NCBI GenBank assembly: GCA_944320355.1
Contig: CALUHC010000038.1
Coordinates: forward strand, 1-64,000
Source: an uncultured Prevotella sp.
GTDB taxonomy: Bacteria; Bacteroidota; Bacteroidia; Bacteroidales; Bacteroidaceae
DNA: 64,000 bases
Direction: 5' to 3'
Within the stretch, counting starts at the first letter, position 1. The number at the start of each line of letters is the position of its first letter. Shown here piece after piece: positions 8,357 through 17,427 of the stretch. Under the pieces are notes generated by a model. It was given only the letters and a program-made list of their open reading frames with translations, was not told where the DNA came from and did not search any database. A program made the position numbers and the translations under genes.

Positions 8357-8731
8357 ATGAAAGCATTAAGTACAGAGAAAGCGCCTGCGGCCATTGGCCC
8401 TTACAGTCAGGCGATAGAGGCTAACGGTTTTGTTTACGCATCGGGTCAGTTGCCCATCGACCCTGCCACAGGGGCATTCCCAGAGGGCGGCATCAAGGAG
8501 CAGACGCGCCAGTCGTTGCTCAACGCGCAGGCCATATTGCGCTCGGCCGGGCTGGAGTTGTCTGACGTAGTGAAGACAACCGTGCTGCTGGCCGACATAG
8601 CCGACTTCGCGGCCATGAACGAGGTCTATGCCGAGTTCTTCGCAGCTCCGTATCCCGCACGTTCGGCTTTTGCCGTCAAGGCACTGCCCAAAGGTGCATT
8701 GGTAGAGATCGAAATGGTGGCTGCGAGATGA
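8357..8731 (+). CDS. ridA: RidA family 2-iminobutanoate/2-iminopropanoate deaminase
   Basis: This 124-residue enzyme hydrolyses reactive enamine/imine intermediates released by PLP enzymes. Family hallmarks are APAAIGPYSQAI at the N-terminus, ASGQLPIDPATG, and YPARSAFAVKALPKGALVEI near the end with the substrate-binding arginine and the terminal glutamate. I moved the start from the upstream in-frame ATG at 8303 to 8357, which gives the usual RidA length and start (MKALSTEKAP). Its TGA overlaps the queC start in ATGA. Confidence 0.93.
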   Translation: MKALSTEKAPAAIGPYSQAIEANGFVYASGQLPIDPATGAFPEGGIKEQTRQSLLNAQAILRSAGLELSDVVKTTVLLADIADFAAMNEVYAEFFAAPYPARSAFAVKALPKGALVEIEMVAAR

Positions 8732-9387
8732 CAGAGCGCGATTCGCTGATAGTGGTGAGCGGCGGAATGGACAGCGTCACGCTGCTCTACGACCGCAAGG
8801 ACAGCATAGCCCTCGGTGTGTCGTTCGACTATGGCAGCAACCACAACGCCAAGGAGATACCGCTGGCAGAGATGCACTGCCGGCGGTTGGGCATACCCCA
8901 CATCACGATATCGCTCGACTTCATGCACCGCTACTTCAAGAGCTCGCTGCTGGAAGGGGCAGAGGCCATTCCGGAAGGCCACTATGAGGACGAGAACATG
9001 AAATCGACGGTGGTGCCGTTTCGCAACGGGATAATGCTCGCCATAGCGGCAGGCATGGCCGAGAGCCGCGGACTGACTAAAGTGCTCATTGCCAACCACG
9101 GGGGCGACCATGCCATATATCCCGACTGCCGCCCCGGCTTTGTGAGTGCCATGGATGCCGCTACGCAGGCCGGAACGTATGTCGGCGTGCGTGTGGTGGC
9201 TCCTTACACCAACATCACCAAGACGGACATCGCCCTCAGGGGCAAGGCTTTGGGCATTGACTACGCCGAGACGTGGTCGTGCTATAAAGGCGGTGACAGG
9301 CACTGCGGGCGTTGCGGCACGTGTGTAGAGCGGCGTGAGGCTCTGGCAGGAGCGGGCATCGAGGACACCACACAATATGACCAATAG
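8728..9387 (+). CDS. queC: 7-cyano-7-deazaguanine synthase QueC
   Basis: QueC makes preQ0 from 7-carboxy-7-deazaguanine, ammonia and ATP in queuosine synthesis. The 219-residue protein has the PP-loop SGGMDSVT at residues 10-17 and four zinc-binding cysteines at 185, 193, 196 and 199 (CGRCGTC). The ATGA overlap with ridA implies coupled translation. No other queuosine gene lies nearby, so the pathway must be completed elsewhere. The gene sits 38 bases before ftcD on the same strand and could share its transcript. Confidence 0.93.
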   Translation: MTERDSLIVVSGGMDSVTLLYDRKDSIALGVSFDYGSNHNAKEIPLAEMHCRRLGIPHITISLDFMHRYFKSSLLEGAEAIPEGHYEDENMKSTVVPFRNGIMLAIAAGMAESRGLTKVLIANHGGDHAIYPDCRPGFVSAMDAATQAGTYVGVRVVAPYTNITKTDIALRGKALGIDYAETWSCYKGGDRHCGRCGTCVERREALAGAGIEDTTQYDQ

Positions 9388-9425
9388 CGACTTCCTAAAA
9401 CAATAAAAGTATAAAAAGTTTTTTT

Positions 9426-11138
9426 ATGGCTGCAACAAGACAGATAGTGGAGTGCGTGCCCAATTTCAGCGAGGGGCGCGACATGACTGTGATAAAGCAG
9501 ATAACAGACGAGATTGAGGCCACTGAGGGCGTGAAGCTGCTCGACGTAGACCCGGGCGAGGCCACCAACCGCACGGTGGTGACATTCGTTGGCACGCCCG
9601 ATGCGGTGGTTGAAGCCGCCTTCAAGGCTGTCCGCAAGGCGGGCGAGGTGATAGATATGCGCCGCCATCACGGAGCGCACCCGCGTATCGGCGCCACCGA
9701 TGTGCTGCCGCTGGTGCCGGTGAGCGGCATAACGCTCGAAGAGTGTGCCGAGCTGGCGCGTGGCTTGGCCGAACGCATAGCGTCAGAGCTGCGCATACCG
9801 TGCTACTGCTACGAGGCGGCAGCGCGGCGGCCGGAGCGGCGCAATCTTGCCGTGTGCCGCCGTGGTGAGTATGAGGCCATAGCCGAGCGCATCGCCGATC
9901 CGGACGAACAGCCCGACTTCGGCGCGCGTCCTTACGACGAAGACGTGGCCCGCACGGGATGCACGGTGGTCGGCGCGCGCGACTTCCTCATAGCCGTCAA
10001 CTTCAATCTCAACACCACTTCCACGCGGCGGGCCAACGCCATTGCCTTCGATGTGAGGGAAAAGGGCCGTCCGGCACGCATAGGCAACCCGATAACAGGC
10101 GAGAAGAAGCGCGATGCCGACGGCAACGTGGTGATGATTCCGGGCACGCTGAAAGGTACGAAGGCCATCGGCTGGTATATCAAGGAGTATGGCATAGCCC
10201 AGGTGTCGATGAACATTACCGACATCAACGCCACGCCGCTTCATGTGGCTTTCGACGAGGTGTGCCGCTGTGCCGAGGCCCGCGGACTGCGCGTCACCGG
10301 CACAGAGATAGTAGGCCTTGTGCCGGAGCGCACGCTCGTTGAGGCCGGACGTCACTTCCTGCGCAAGCAGCAACGCTCTACGGGAATACCCAAGGAAGAC
10401 ATATTGAGCATTGCGATAAAATCGCTCGGGCTGTCAGACCTGCGTCCGTTCAAGCCAGAGGAGAAGGTGATTGAATATCTGCTTGAAGCCGACAAGGCCG
10501 CCGGTGTGCGGCTTACGGACATGACCGTGAAGGGCTTTGCCGACGAGACGCTGCGCGAGTCGCCGGCTCCGGGTGGTGGCTCGGTGTCGGCCTACATGGG
10601 CGCTTTGGGCGCGGCTCTTGCCACGATGGTGGCCAACCTCTCGGCCCACAAGCCCGGATGGGATGCACGCTGGGAGGAGTTCAGCCGCTGGGCCGACCGC
10701 GGCGTGGAGCTTGAGGCAGAGTTGCTGCGCCTCGTCGATGAGGACACTGAGGCGTTCAACCGCATAATGGCGGCCTTCGCCATGCCCAAGAACACCGACG
10801 AGGACAAGCGTCTGCGCTCGGAGGCCATACAGAGGGCCACGCTCTTTGCCGCGCAGGTGCCGCTGGAGACCATGAGGTGTTCGTATGGTGTGTTTGAGAT
10901 ATGCCGGGCCATGGTGGCCGACGGCAATCCCAACAGTGTGTCTGATGCCGGCGTCGGGGCGCTTGCCGCACGTGCGGCTGTGATGGGCGCCGGGCTTAAC
11001 GTGAAGATAAACGCCGCCTCGCTGAAGGACAAGACTGCTGCCTCTGGGCTGGTGGCCGAGGCAGAGCGGCTGATGGCCGAAGCCGACAAGGCCGAGAAGG
11101 AGATAATGGCAATGGTAGAAAACGTAATAAAAGGATAG
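9426..11138 (+). CDS. ftcD: Bifunctional glutamate formimidoyltransferase / formimidoyl-THF cyclodeaminase
   Basis: This 570-residue fusion carries out the last step of histidine breakdown: it moves the formimidoyl group from formiminoglutamate to tetrahydrofolate and then deaminates it to methenyl-THF. The transferase half has VECVPNFSEGRD at residues 8-19 and the catalytic-region RRHHGAHPRIGATDVLPLV near residue 80. The cyclodeaminase half begins around residue 370 and has ESPAPGGGSVSAYMGALGAA. Length and domain order match the mammalian-type FTCD. It heads a tight operon: hutU starts 3 bases after its stop. An AT-rich stretch just before the ATG lacks a clear promoter box. Confidence 0.95.
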   Translation: MAATRQIVECVPNFSEGRDMTVIKQITDEIEATEGVKLLDVDPGEATNRTVVTFVGTPDAVVEAAFKAVRKAGEVIDMRRHHGAHPRIGATDVLPLVPVSGITLEECAELARGLAERIASELRIPCYCYEAAARRPERRNLAVCRRGEYEAIAERIADPDEQPDFGARPYDEDVARTGCTVVGARDFLIAVNFNLNTTSTRRANAIAFDVREKGRPARIGNPITGEKKRDADGNVVMIPGTLKGTKAIGWYIKEYGIAQVSMNITDINATPLHVAFDEVCRCAEARGLRVTGTEIVGLVPERTLVEAGRHFLRKQQRSTGIPKEDILSIAIKSLGLSDLRPFKPEEKVIEYLLEADKAAGVRLTDMTVKGFADETLRESPAPGGGSVSAYMGALGAALATMVANLSAHKPGWDARWEEFSRWADRGVELEAELLRLVDEDTEAFNRIMAAFAMPKNTDEDKRLRSEAIQRATLFAAQVPLETMRCSYGVFEICRAMVADGNPNSVSDAGVGALAARAAVMGAGLNVKINAASLKDKTAASGLVAEAERLMAEADKAEKEIMAMVENVIKG

Positions 11139-11141
11139 TAT

Positions 11142-13169
11142 ATGGAGATGACCAAAGAACAGTTTGCTGCGGAAATACGCGCAGGCATACCCGATGTGCT
11201 GCCGGAGCCGCTGCCTTACGACCCCGACATAAACCATGCGCCCAAGCGCAAGGACATACTTACGCCGGCCGAGAAGCGGCTCGCGTTGCGCAACGCGCTG
11301 CGCTACTTCCCCAAGAAGCATCACGCAGTGCTGGCTCCCGAGTTTGCCGGGGAGCTTGAGCGGTATGGCCGTATATATATGTATCGCTTCCGTCCGAGGT
11401 ACGATATGTATGCCCGTCCGATAGACGAGTACCCGCATCGCTCGCGTCAGGCCGCGGCGATAATGCTGATGATTCAGAACAATCTCGACCCGGCTGTGGC
11501 GCAGCATCCACATGAGCTTATCATATATGGAGGCAACGGGGCTATATTCCAGAACTGGGCGCAATACCGCCTGGCCATGAAGTATCTTAGCGAAATGACA
11601 GACGAGCAGACCCTCGTAATGTATTCGGGCCACCCGCTCGGCCTCTTCCCCTCGCACAAGAACGCGCCGAGGGTGGTGGTTACAAACGGAATGGTGATAC
11701 CCAACTACTCGAAGCCCGACGACTGGGAGCGCATGAACGCCCTCGGTGTGAGCCAGTACGGACAGATGACAGCCGGCTCATATATGTATATAGGGCCGCA
11801 GGGAATCGTTCACGGAACCACCATCACAGTGCTCAACGCCGCGCGCAGGCAGATGCAGAAGGAGCCGGGGCGCAATGACATACACGGAATGCTCTTCGTG
11901 TCGTCTGGGCTTGGCGGAATGTCGGGCGCACAGCCAAAGGCAGGCAACATAGCCGGAGTGGTGAGCGTGGTGGCAGAGATAAACCCGCTGGCCGCCCGCA
12001 AGCGTTATGACCAAGGCTGGGTGGACGAGCTGCACGACAACCTTGACGAGCTTATTCCCGCCATACGTGAGGCCGTGAGCGAACGCAAAACCGTGTCAAT
12101 GGCATACGTAGGCAACGTGGTTGACCTGTGGGAGCGGCTGGCCGGCGAGGATATAAGGGTAGACTTGGGCAGCGACCAGACCTCGCTCCACAATCCGTGG
12201 GCCGGCGGGTACTATCCTGCAGGGCTTACTCTAGAAGAGTCGAAGGTGATGATGGCTGCCGACCCTGCCGCATTCCGCGAGCGGGTGCAGGAGTCGCTGC
12301 GCCGTCAGGTGGCTGCCATCAACAAGCTGGCAGAACGCGGAATGTACTTCTTCGATTACGGCAACGCCTTCCTCTTGCAATCGCAACGCGCCGGAGCCGA
12401 CATCATGGGGGCCGACGGCCGTTTCCGCTATCCGTCATACGTGCAGGACATCATGGGGCCGCTGTTCTTCGACTACGGCTTCGGCCCGTTCCGTTGGGTG
12501 TGCACTTCTGGCGACCCCAAGGACCTTGAGGCCACCGATCGCATAGCCGCCGCCGTGCTGGAAGACATCCGCAAGACCGCTCCGGAGGAGATATGGGGCC
12601 AGATGGACGACAACATACATTGGATAAAGGAGGCCGGGCGCAACCATCTCGTGGTAGGCTCGCAGGCCAGGATACTCTATGCCGATGCAGAGGGTCGCAC
12701 CAAGATAGCCCTTGCCTTCAACGATGCCATACGCCGTGGCGAGATAAGCCGTCCGGTGGTGCTCGGCCGCGACCATCACGATGTGTCGGGAACCGATTCG
12801 CCATTCCGCGAGACGAGCAATATATATGACGGCTCGCAGTTCTGCGCCGACATGGCCGTGCAGAACGTCATCGGCGACTCTTTCCGCGGCGCCACGTGGG
12901 TTTCGCTGCACAACGGTGGCGGCGTGGGCTGGGGCGAGGTCGTCAACGGTGGCTTCGGCATGGTCATCGATGGTGGAGATGACAGCGACCGCCACATCCG
13001 CGAAATGCTATTCTGGGATGTGAACAACGGCATAGCACGCCGCAGCTGGGCGCGCAATGAAGGCTCGATGCACAGCATTGTGCGAGAGATGGAGCGCACG
13101 CCGGGGCTTACTGTCACCATGCCCAATCTCGTTGACGACAGCATCGTAGACTCTGTGTTCGGTTCTTAA
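11142..13169 (+). CDS. hutU: Urocanate hydratase
   Basis: HutU adds water to urocanate to give imidazolonepropionate, using a tightly bound NAD+. Recognisable stretches are YGGNGAIFQNWAQY, the GQMTAGSYMYIGPQGIVHGT segment, the NAD-binding GLGGMSGAQPKA at about residues 256-267, and the ending region HNGGGVGWGEVVNGGFG. At 675 residues it is longer than the ~560-residue Pseudomonas enzyme; extra segments near the N-terminus and around residue 440 are typical of the long form in Bacteroidetes and Firmicutes. It follows ftcD with a 3-base gap and precedes hutH by 25 bases. Confidence 0.94.
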   Translation: MEMTKEQFAAEIRAGIPDVLPEPLPYDPDINHAPKRKDILTPAEKRLALRNALRYFPKKHHAVLAPEFAGELERYGRIYMYRFRPRYDMYARPIDEYPHRSRQAAAIMLMIQNNLDPAVAQHPHELIIYGGNGAIFQNWAQYRLAMKYLSEMTDEQTLVMYSGHPLGLFPSHKNAPRVVVTNGMVIPNYSKPDDWERMNALGVSQYGQMTAGSYMYIGPQGIVHGTTITVLNAARRQMQKEPGRNDIHGMLFVSSGLGGMSGAQPKAGNIAGVVSVVAEINPLAARKRYDQGWVDELHDNLDELIPAIREAVSERKTVSMAYVGNVVDLWERLAGEDIRVDLGSDQTSLHNPWAGGYYPAGLTLEESKVMMAADPAAFRERVQESLRRQVAAINKLAERGMYFFDYGNAFLLQSQRAGADIMGADGRFRYPSYVQDIMGPLFFDYGFGPFRWVCTSGDPKDLEATDRIAAAVLEDIRKTAPEEIWGQMDDNIHWIKEAGRNHLVVGSQARILYADAEGRTKIALAFNDAIRRGEISRPVVLGRDHHDVSGTDSPFRETSNIYDGSQFCADMAVQNVIGDSFRGATWVSLHNGGGVGWGEVVNGGFGMVIDGGDDSDRHIREMLFWDVNNGIARRSWARNEGSMHSIVREMERTPGLTVTMPNLVDDSIVDSVFGS

Positions 13170-13194
13170 TGTTTACTTTAATATCGCAACAAAC

Positions 13195-14685
13195 ATGGTT
13201 CATGAAATATCTGCCGAGCATCTTACGATAGAGCGCATCGGCGAAATAATAAAAGAGGGCTACAAACTGCGCCTCAGCGATGACGCCAGGCAGCGCATAG
13301 TGCGTTGCCGCGAGTATCTTGACAAGAAGATAGCCGAGGACAAGAACCCCATCTACGGCGTTACCACAGGCTTCGGTTCGCTATGCAATGTGTCCATAGG
13401 CAAGGACCATCTGGCACGGTTGCAGATAAACTTGATGATGTCGCACGCCTGCGGCACCGGTGACCGTGTGCCGAACGAGATTGTGAAGATGATGCTGCTG
13501 CTCAAAATCCAGTCGCTCAGTTATGGCTATTCCGGCTGCAAGCTCGACACGGTGGAGCGTCTTGTCGATTTCTTCAACAACGATGTTTACCCCGTGGTTT
13601 ATATGCAAGGCTCTCTCGGGGCCTCGGGCGACCTTGTGCCGCTGGCCCACTTGTGCCTGCCGCTCGTGGGGCTGGGCGAAGTGGAGTTCCGTGGCAAGGT
13701 GATGACAGGGGCGGAGGCACTGCGCAAGAACGGCTGGAAGCCCATCCAGCTGGCCTCTAAAGAGGGGCTCGCGCTGCTCAACGGCACGCAGAACATGGGT
13801 GCTTTCGCCGTGTGGGCGATACTGAACAGTCGCCGCCTCGGCCGTTGGGCCGACACGATAGCCGCAATGTCGCTCGACGCCTATTGCGGGCTTGTTGAGC
13901 CGTTCACCGATGCTGTTCACCGGGTGCGCCCACATCGCGGTCAGATAGACACTGCCGCCAATATGCGCAGCCTGCTCGCAGGCAGCGAGATTGTGGCCAA
14001 GCCAAAGGAATATGTGCAGGACCCATATTCTTTCCGCTGCATCCCGCAGGTTCACGGAGCGTTCAAGGACACGCTCGCATACGTCTCGTCGGTAATCGAC
14101 ACCGAGATAAACTCGGCCACCGACAATCCTACCGTATGCCCGGACGACGACATCATCATATCGGCGGGCAATTTCCACGGCGAGCCGATAGCCCAGCCGA
14201 TGGATTTCCTCGCCATCGCCGTGAGCGAGCTGGCCAACATTTCGGAGCGGCGCATCTACAAGCTCGTGTCCGGCACGCGCGGTCTGCCGAGCTTCCTCGT
14301 GGCCAATCCGGGAGTGAACAGCGGCTTTATGATAACGCAATATACGGCAGCCTCGGTTGTAAGCCTTAACAAGAACCTGTGCTCTCCGGCCTCGGTGGAC
14401 AGCATTCCTTCGTCACAGGGGCAGGAAGACCATGTGAGCATGGGCGCCAATGCGGCTCTGAAGCTCTACAAGGTGGTGCTCAACACCGAGCGCGTGTTGG
14501 CCATCGAGCTGTTCAACGCAGCCCAGGCACTCGACTTCCGCCGCCCGCTCCGTTCGTCGGCGGCCATTGAGCGCGTATGCGGGGAGTATCGCAAGGTGGT
14601 GCCTTTCATTGTCAACGACGAGGTGATGTATCCCCACATAGCCCGTTCAATAGAATTCTTGAGAGACAATGCGCCTGCTTGTTGA
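13195..14685 (+). CDS. hutH: Histidine ammonia-lyase
   Basis: HutH deaminates L-histidine to trans-urocanate, the committed step of the pathway. The cofactor MIO forms from the internal Ala-Ser-Gly at residues 143-145 within GSLGASGDLVPLAHL. Other family strings are YGVTTGFGSLCNV, NGTQNMGAF and SSQGQEDHVSMGANAA. The 496-residue length is normal. The 3' end overlaps hutI by 17 bases, so the four hut genes look co-translated. No HutC-type repressor is nearby. Confidence 0.96.
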   Translation: MVHEISAEHLTIERIGEIIKEGYKLRLSDDARQRIVRCREYLDKKIAEDKNPIYGVTTGFGSLCNVSIGKDHLARLQINLMMSHACGTGDRVPNEIVKMMLLLKIQSLSYGYSGCKLDTVERLVDFFNNDVYPVVYMQGSLGASGDLVPLAHLCLPLVGLGEVEFRGKVMTGAEALRKNGWKPIQLASKEGLALLNGTQNMGAFAVWAILNSRRLGRWADTIAAMSLDAYCGLVEPFTDAVHRVRPHRGQIDTAANMRSLLAGSEIVAKPKEYVQDPYSFRCIPQVHGAFKDTLAYVSSVIDTEINSATDNPTVCPDDDIIISAGNFHGEPIAQPMDFLAIAVSELANISERRIYKLVSGTRGLPSFLVANPGVNSGFMITQYTAASVVSLNKNLCSPASVDSIPSSQGQEDHVSMGANAALKLYKVVLNTERVLAIELFNAAQALDFRRPLRSSAAIERVCGEYRKVVPFIVNDEVMYPHIARSIEFLRDNAPAC

Positions 14686-15907
14686 GAATATCAGTGTGCT
14701 TGCCGGAATCACAGATTCCGGCAAGCTGCGTTTTCAGGGGAGCGAGATGGCCCGGCTGGGCACGGTGGAAAACGCTTGGCTGCTTGTCGAAGACGGTCGC
14801 TTCCGCTCGTTCGGCAATATGGCGGATATGCCGTCAGGCGGCATCGCGGCCGATGTCTGTGTCGACGCCCGTGGAGGGGCGGTGCTCCCGTCGTGGTGCG
14901 ACCCCCACACGCACATAGTCTATGCGGGCAGCCGCGAGGGCGAGTTTGTGGACAAGATACGCGGGCTCAGCTATGCAGAGATAGCACGCCGTGGCGGCGG
15001 GATACTCAATTCGGCCGACCTGCTCCACACACTCAGTGAGGACGAATTGTACAGCCAGGCCATGCGCCGTGTGCGCGAGGTGATGCTCAAGGGTACGGGC
15101 TGCATAGAGATAAAGAGCGGCTACGGCCTGAACACGGCCGACGAACTGAAGATGCTCCGCGTGATAAGGAGGATAAGCGAGAACGTGCCGGCGCGCGTGG
15201 TGTCCACCTTCCTCGGTGCCCATGCCGTTGGTCGCGGCTACGGCAAGGACGAATACGTGGACCTCGTGGTGCGTGAGATGATGCCCGAGGTGGGGCGCGA
15301 GCGGCTGGCCGACTTCGTCGACGTGTTTTGCGACGAGGGCTTCTTCACTCCCGAGGACACGGAGCGCATACTCGACGCGGCATCCAAGTGGGGCATGAGG
15401 CCCAAGGTGCACGTCGATGAGCTGGCAGCCACAGGTGGGTTGCCCGTGGCCGTGAGGCGGGGCGCACTCTCCGTGGACCACCTTGAGAATATGCCCGAGG
15501 CCGAGTTTGGCGTGCTGCGGGACAGCGGCACCATGCCCACGGCACTGCCAGGCACGTCGTTCTTCCTCAATATGCCATACGCTCCGGCCCGCAAGATGAT
15601 AGACAGCGGTCTCGGCGTGGCCGTGGCCAGCGACTACAATCCCGGCTCCACTCCCTCCGGCGACATGAAGTTTGTCGTATCGCTGGCCTGCATCAAGATG
15701 CGACTGCTGCCTGCCGAGGCCATCAATGCCGCCACCATCAACGCAGCCTACGCCATGGGGCTCAGCGGCGACTATGGCTCGATAACCGTAGGGAAGGTGG
15801 CCAACTTCTTCATCACCGAGCCGATCCCTTCGATAGACTTCATACCTTACGCCTACACAACGCCCATAGTCAGCCGTGTGTTCCTCGGCGGGCGCGAGAT
15901 GGGTTGA
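14669..15907 (+). CDS. hutI: Imidazolonepropionase
   Basis: HutI opens imidazolone-5-propionate to N-formimidoyl-L-glutamate, the substrate of FtcD. The 412-residue amidohydrolase shows the metal site DPHTHIVYAGSREGEF, then EIKSGYGLNT, a metal-binding region around FLGAHAVGRGY, KVHVDELAATGG and ASDYNPGSTPSGDM. The start overlaps hutH by 17 bases and encodes MRLLVENISVLAGI. It is the last gene of the operon; no strong terminator hairpin follows. Confidence 0.95.
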   Translation: MRLLVENISVLAGITDSGKLRFQGSEMARLGTVENAWLLVEDGRFRSFGNMADMPSGGIAADVCVDARGGAVLPSWCDPHTHIVYAGSREGEFVDKIRGLSYAEIARRGGGILNSADLLHTLSEDELYSQAMRRVREVMLKGTGCIEIKSGYGLNTADELKMLRVIRRISENVPARVVSTFLGAHAVGRGYGKDEYVDLVVREMMPEVGRERLADFVDVFCDEGFFTPEDTERILDAASKWGMRPKVHVDELAATGGLPVAVRRGALSVDHLENMPEAEFGVLRDSGTMPTALPGTSFFLNMPYAPARKMIDSGLGVAVASDYNPGSTPSGDMKFVVSLACIKMRLLPAEAINAATINAAYAMGLSGDYGSITVGKVANFFITEPIPSIDFIPYAYTTPIVSRVFLGGREMG

Positions 15908-15980
15908 GCCGGTTGCTTTGGCATGACATCCTGTCTTGCGAGGCAAATGGCTTGGCGTTGATGGAAAACGCTTGTGGTTT

Positions 15981-16178
15981 TGAGGATGTATCAAAAATGA
16001 GTTAACGGAAGTTTGGAGCCTTGTCCGGAGGTAACGGAAGTTAACGGACGAATGTTTTGTTGCGGATTACTAAGCTATTTTTCGCTGCGCTCTGGCAACA
16101 CGTGCCCGTTAACTTCCGATGGCCGATAGGGCGTCTAGCTCCGGATAACTCCCGTTAACTCCTTTTGATACGCCCTCA
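15981..16178. repeat. MITE-like palindromic element, family 2
   Basis: The element is bounded by imperfect 28-base terminal inverted repeats, 15981-16008 and 16152-16178, sharing GTATCAAAA and GAGTTAACGG. Nested inside are perfect 13-base arms CGGAAGTTAACGG (16035-16047) and CCGTTAACTTCCG (16106-16118). The loop carries CGCTCTGGCAACACGTG (16087-16103), also found at 125-141. No transposase or target-site duplication was identified. Confidence 0.65.
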
Positions 16179-16199
16179 GATGTGTATGTCGAGTTGGCA

Positions 16200-16435
16200 A
16201 AACGCGGACATTCATAAATGGAAATATGCAATTAAAAATGGTCTTGTCGGTCTTGTCTTCGTGTGTGTGCCGTTTTGTCTTTCAATATGGCCCGTTTTGC
16301 GTTGCGATATGGCTCGTTTCGGACAGCAATATGCGCCGTTTTCGGACACAAAACGGCACGTGTTGCAACCCATTGGCAATCAGCTGGTTGGCGGAAAGAA
16401 CCGAGGTCGGCACCTTTAACATAAAAATGTTAAAT
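16200..16435. repeat. Interspersed palindromic repeat, family 1, full-length copy C (reversed)
   Basis: Read on the minus strand this repeats the module order of copy B. The palindrome TTAACATAAAAATGTTAA (16416-16433) comes first, then the core arms with GTGCCGTTTTG and related strings, then the ATTGCATATTTCC end near 16219-16232. Arms are more diverged than in copy B. Together with 15908-16199 it lies in a 1.5 kb gene-free region. Confidence 0.65.
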
Positions 16436-16539
16436 GAATGTCTGCATATTTTCAAACCGGTTTGAAAGGGCTTCCACTTGTTCCATCACTTGCGAGGCTG
16501 TTTCAAAAGGTATTCCTGTCAGAAAAATCCATCTCCCCA

Positions 16540-16800
16540 GTCCTCTTGTTAAAAGTAAAGAGGCAAAAAGGCAAAAAAGTAAAAAGAGCTAAGTATGAAT
16601 CGACAGTCAAGCGGTAACTACTCCCTCGCCCTTCGGAAGAGGGTCGGGGAGAGGGCCATAGCCATCAAAATGTGCATTTTGACACAGCTAACAGAGGTGG
16701 TTTGTCAAATAAGTTTATTGAATGTCCGCAAGTTGCCAAACCTATGCACACTTGTCCCCTCCTTTTCCAAAGGAGGGGCAGGGGTGGTTTGTCTATAAAA
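16540..16800. repeat. Cluster of intergenic hairpins and purine tract
   Basis: This part of the gene-free region holds a purine tract of AGTAAAAAG-type units (16551-16590). A G/C-rich imperfect hairpin follows (CTCCCTCGCCCT near 16620, AGGGTCGGGGAG to 16651). Then comes a perfect 10-base inverted repeat CCCCTCCTTT (16756-16765) / AAAGGAGGGG (16769-16778) with a TCC loop. GGTGGTTTGTC occurs twice. I recognise the CCCCTCC..GGAGGGG type as a common Bacteroidetes intergenic repeat. Nothing coding is seen to 17014. Confidence 0.55.
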
Positions 16801-17014
16801 CAGATATACAATGCGTTGGCCGTTGGTTGTGACATTAATCAGAGGTTAATGGTGGCACATTGCCGCCGGTTGTCGCGGACCGCATTAAGTGGCGGAACGT
16901 TGTGCGCAGATGTGGTGGGAGTGTCGGCCTGGGAATACGCCGTGCGCAAGGCGAAAATGTAGAAAAATGTTCAAATCGGTGAAGAATTACGAATTTTTTT
17001 TGTCCTTTCATCGC

Positions 17015-17108
17015 TTGTTTTCTTGATAATTTCGTATCTTTGCGGCAGATAAGTTGCGCTCGGGAATTTGAAAACAAGTTTTCATTCCGCTCGTTTGCGT
17101 TATCTTTG
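17015..17108 (+). promoter_or_regulatory. Tandem promoters flanking an inverted repeat
   Basis: Two -7 boxes TATCTTTG lie at 17035-17042 and 17101-17108. Between them lies an imperfect palindrome, 17061-17075 (CGGGAATTTGAAAAC) and 17078-17089 (GTTTTCATTCCG). It covers the likely -33 region of the second promoter and so could bind a regulator, or form a hairpin in the longer transcript. The downstream gene is the secreted protein at 17428. Confidence 0.6.
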
Positions 17109-17427
17109 CAGAAATATTAAGTGGTGCATACATATATCGTCTGAGTGAGAAAAAGTTTGTCATATACCGCGTCATGGATTGTAAGTGCTTGTGAATCAAG
17201 TGCTTCAAATTTGTGGGGGGGGTAAAACACCTCTCGAATTTTGCCGCCCTGCGGTAAAATCCGGCTACCTTTTTTCCACTTTTCTTTTCCGCACCTTATT
17301 ATATATAGTGAATATGTTCACCCCGACGGCCACCCGCCGGGGCTTATCGTTGTGTCCGCAAGCCCCCTTTTCGTCGCTTGCCAGCACATCCTTTCCTCAT
17401 GGATTTCTAACCAATAACTTTATAAGC
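17109..17427 (+). other. Long 5' leader with GC hairpin and poly-G run
   Basis: The 319 bases between the second promoter and the start codon contain the direct repeat AAGTGCTT, a run of eight G at 17215-17222, and a hairpin CCCCG-acgg-ccaccc-GCCGGGG near 17320-17342. No T-run follows the hairpin, so it is not a classical terminator. The same frame as the downstream gene is open from 17185, but a signal peptide begins only at 17428. Confidence 0.4.

Noticed and set aside
16165-16465. Two overlapping 80-codon frames in the gene-free region
   Set aside because: Both are read through repeat copy C; their sequence reflects the palindromic arms, not a protein.
17215-17222. Run of eight G as a phase-variable switch
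   Set aside because: It lies in the untranslated leader, well before the signal peptide start; promoter-spacing effects are unlikely because it is downstream of both -7 boxes.
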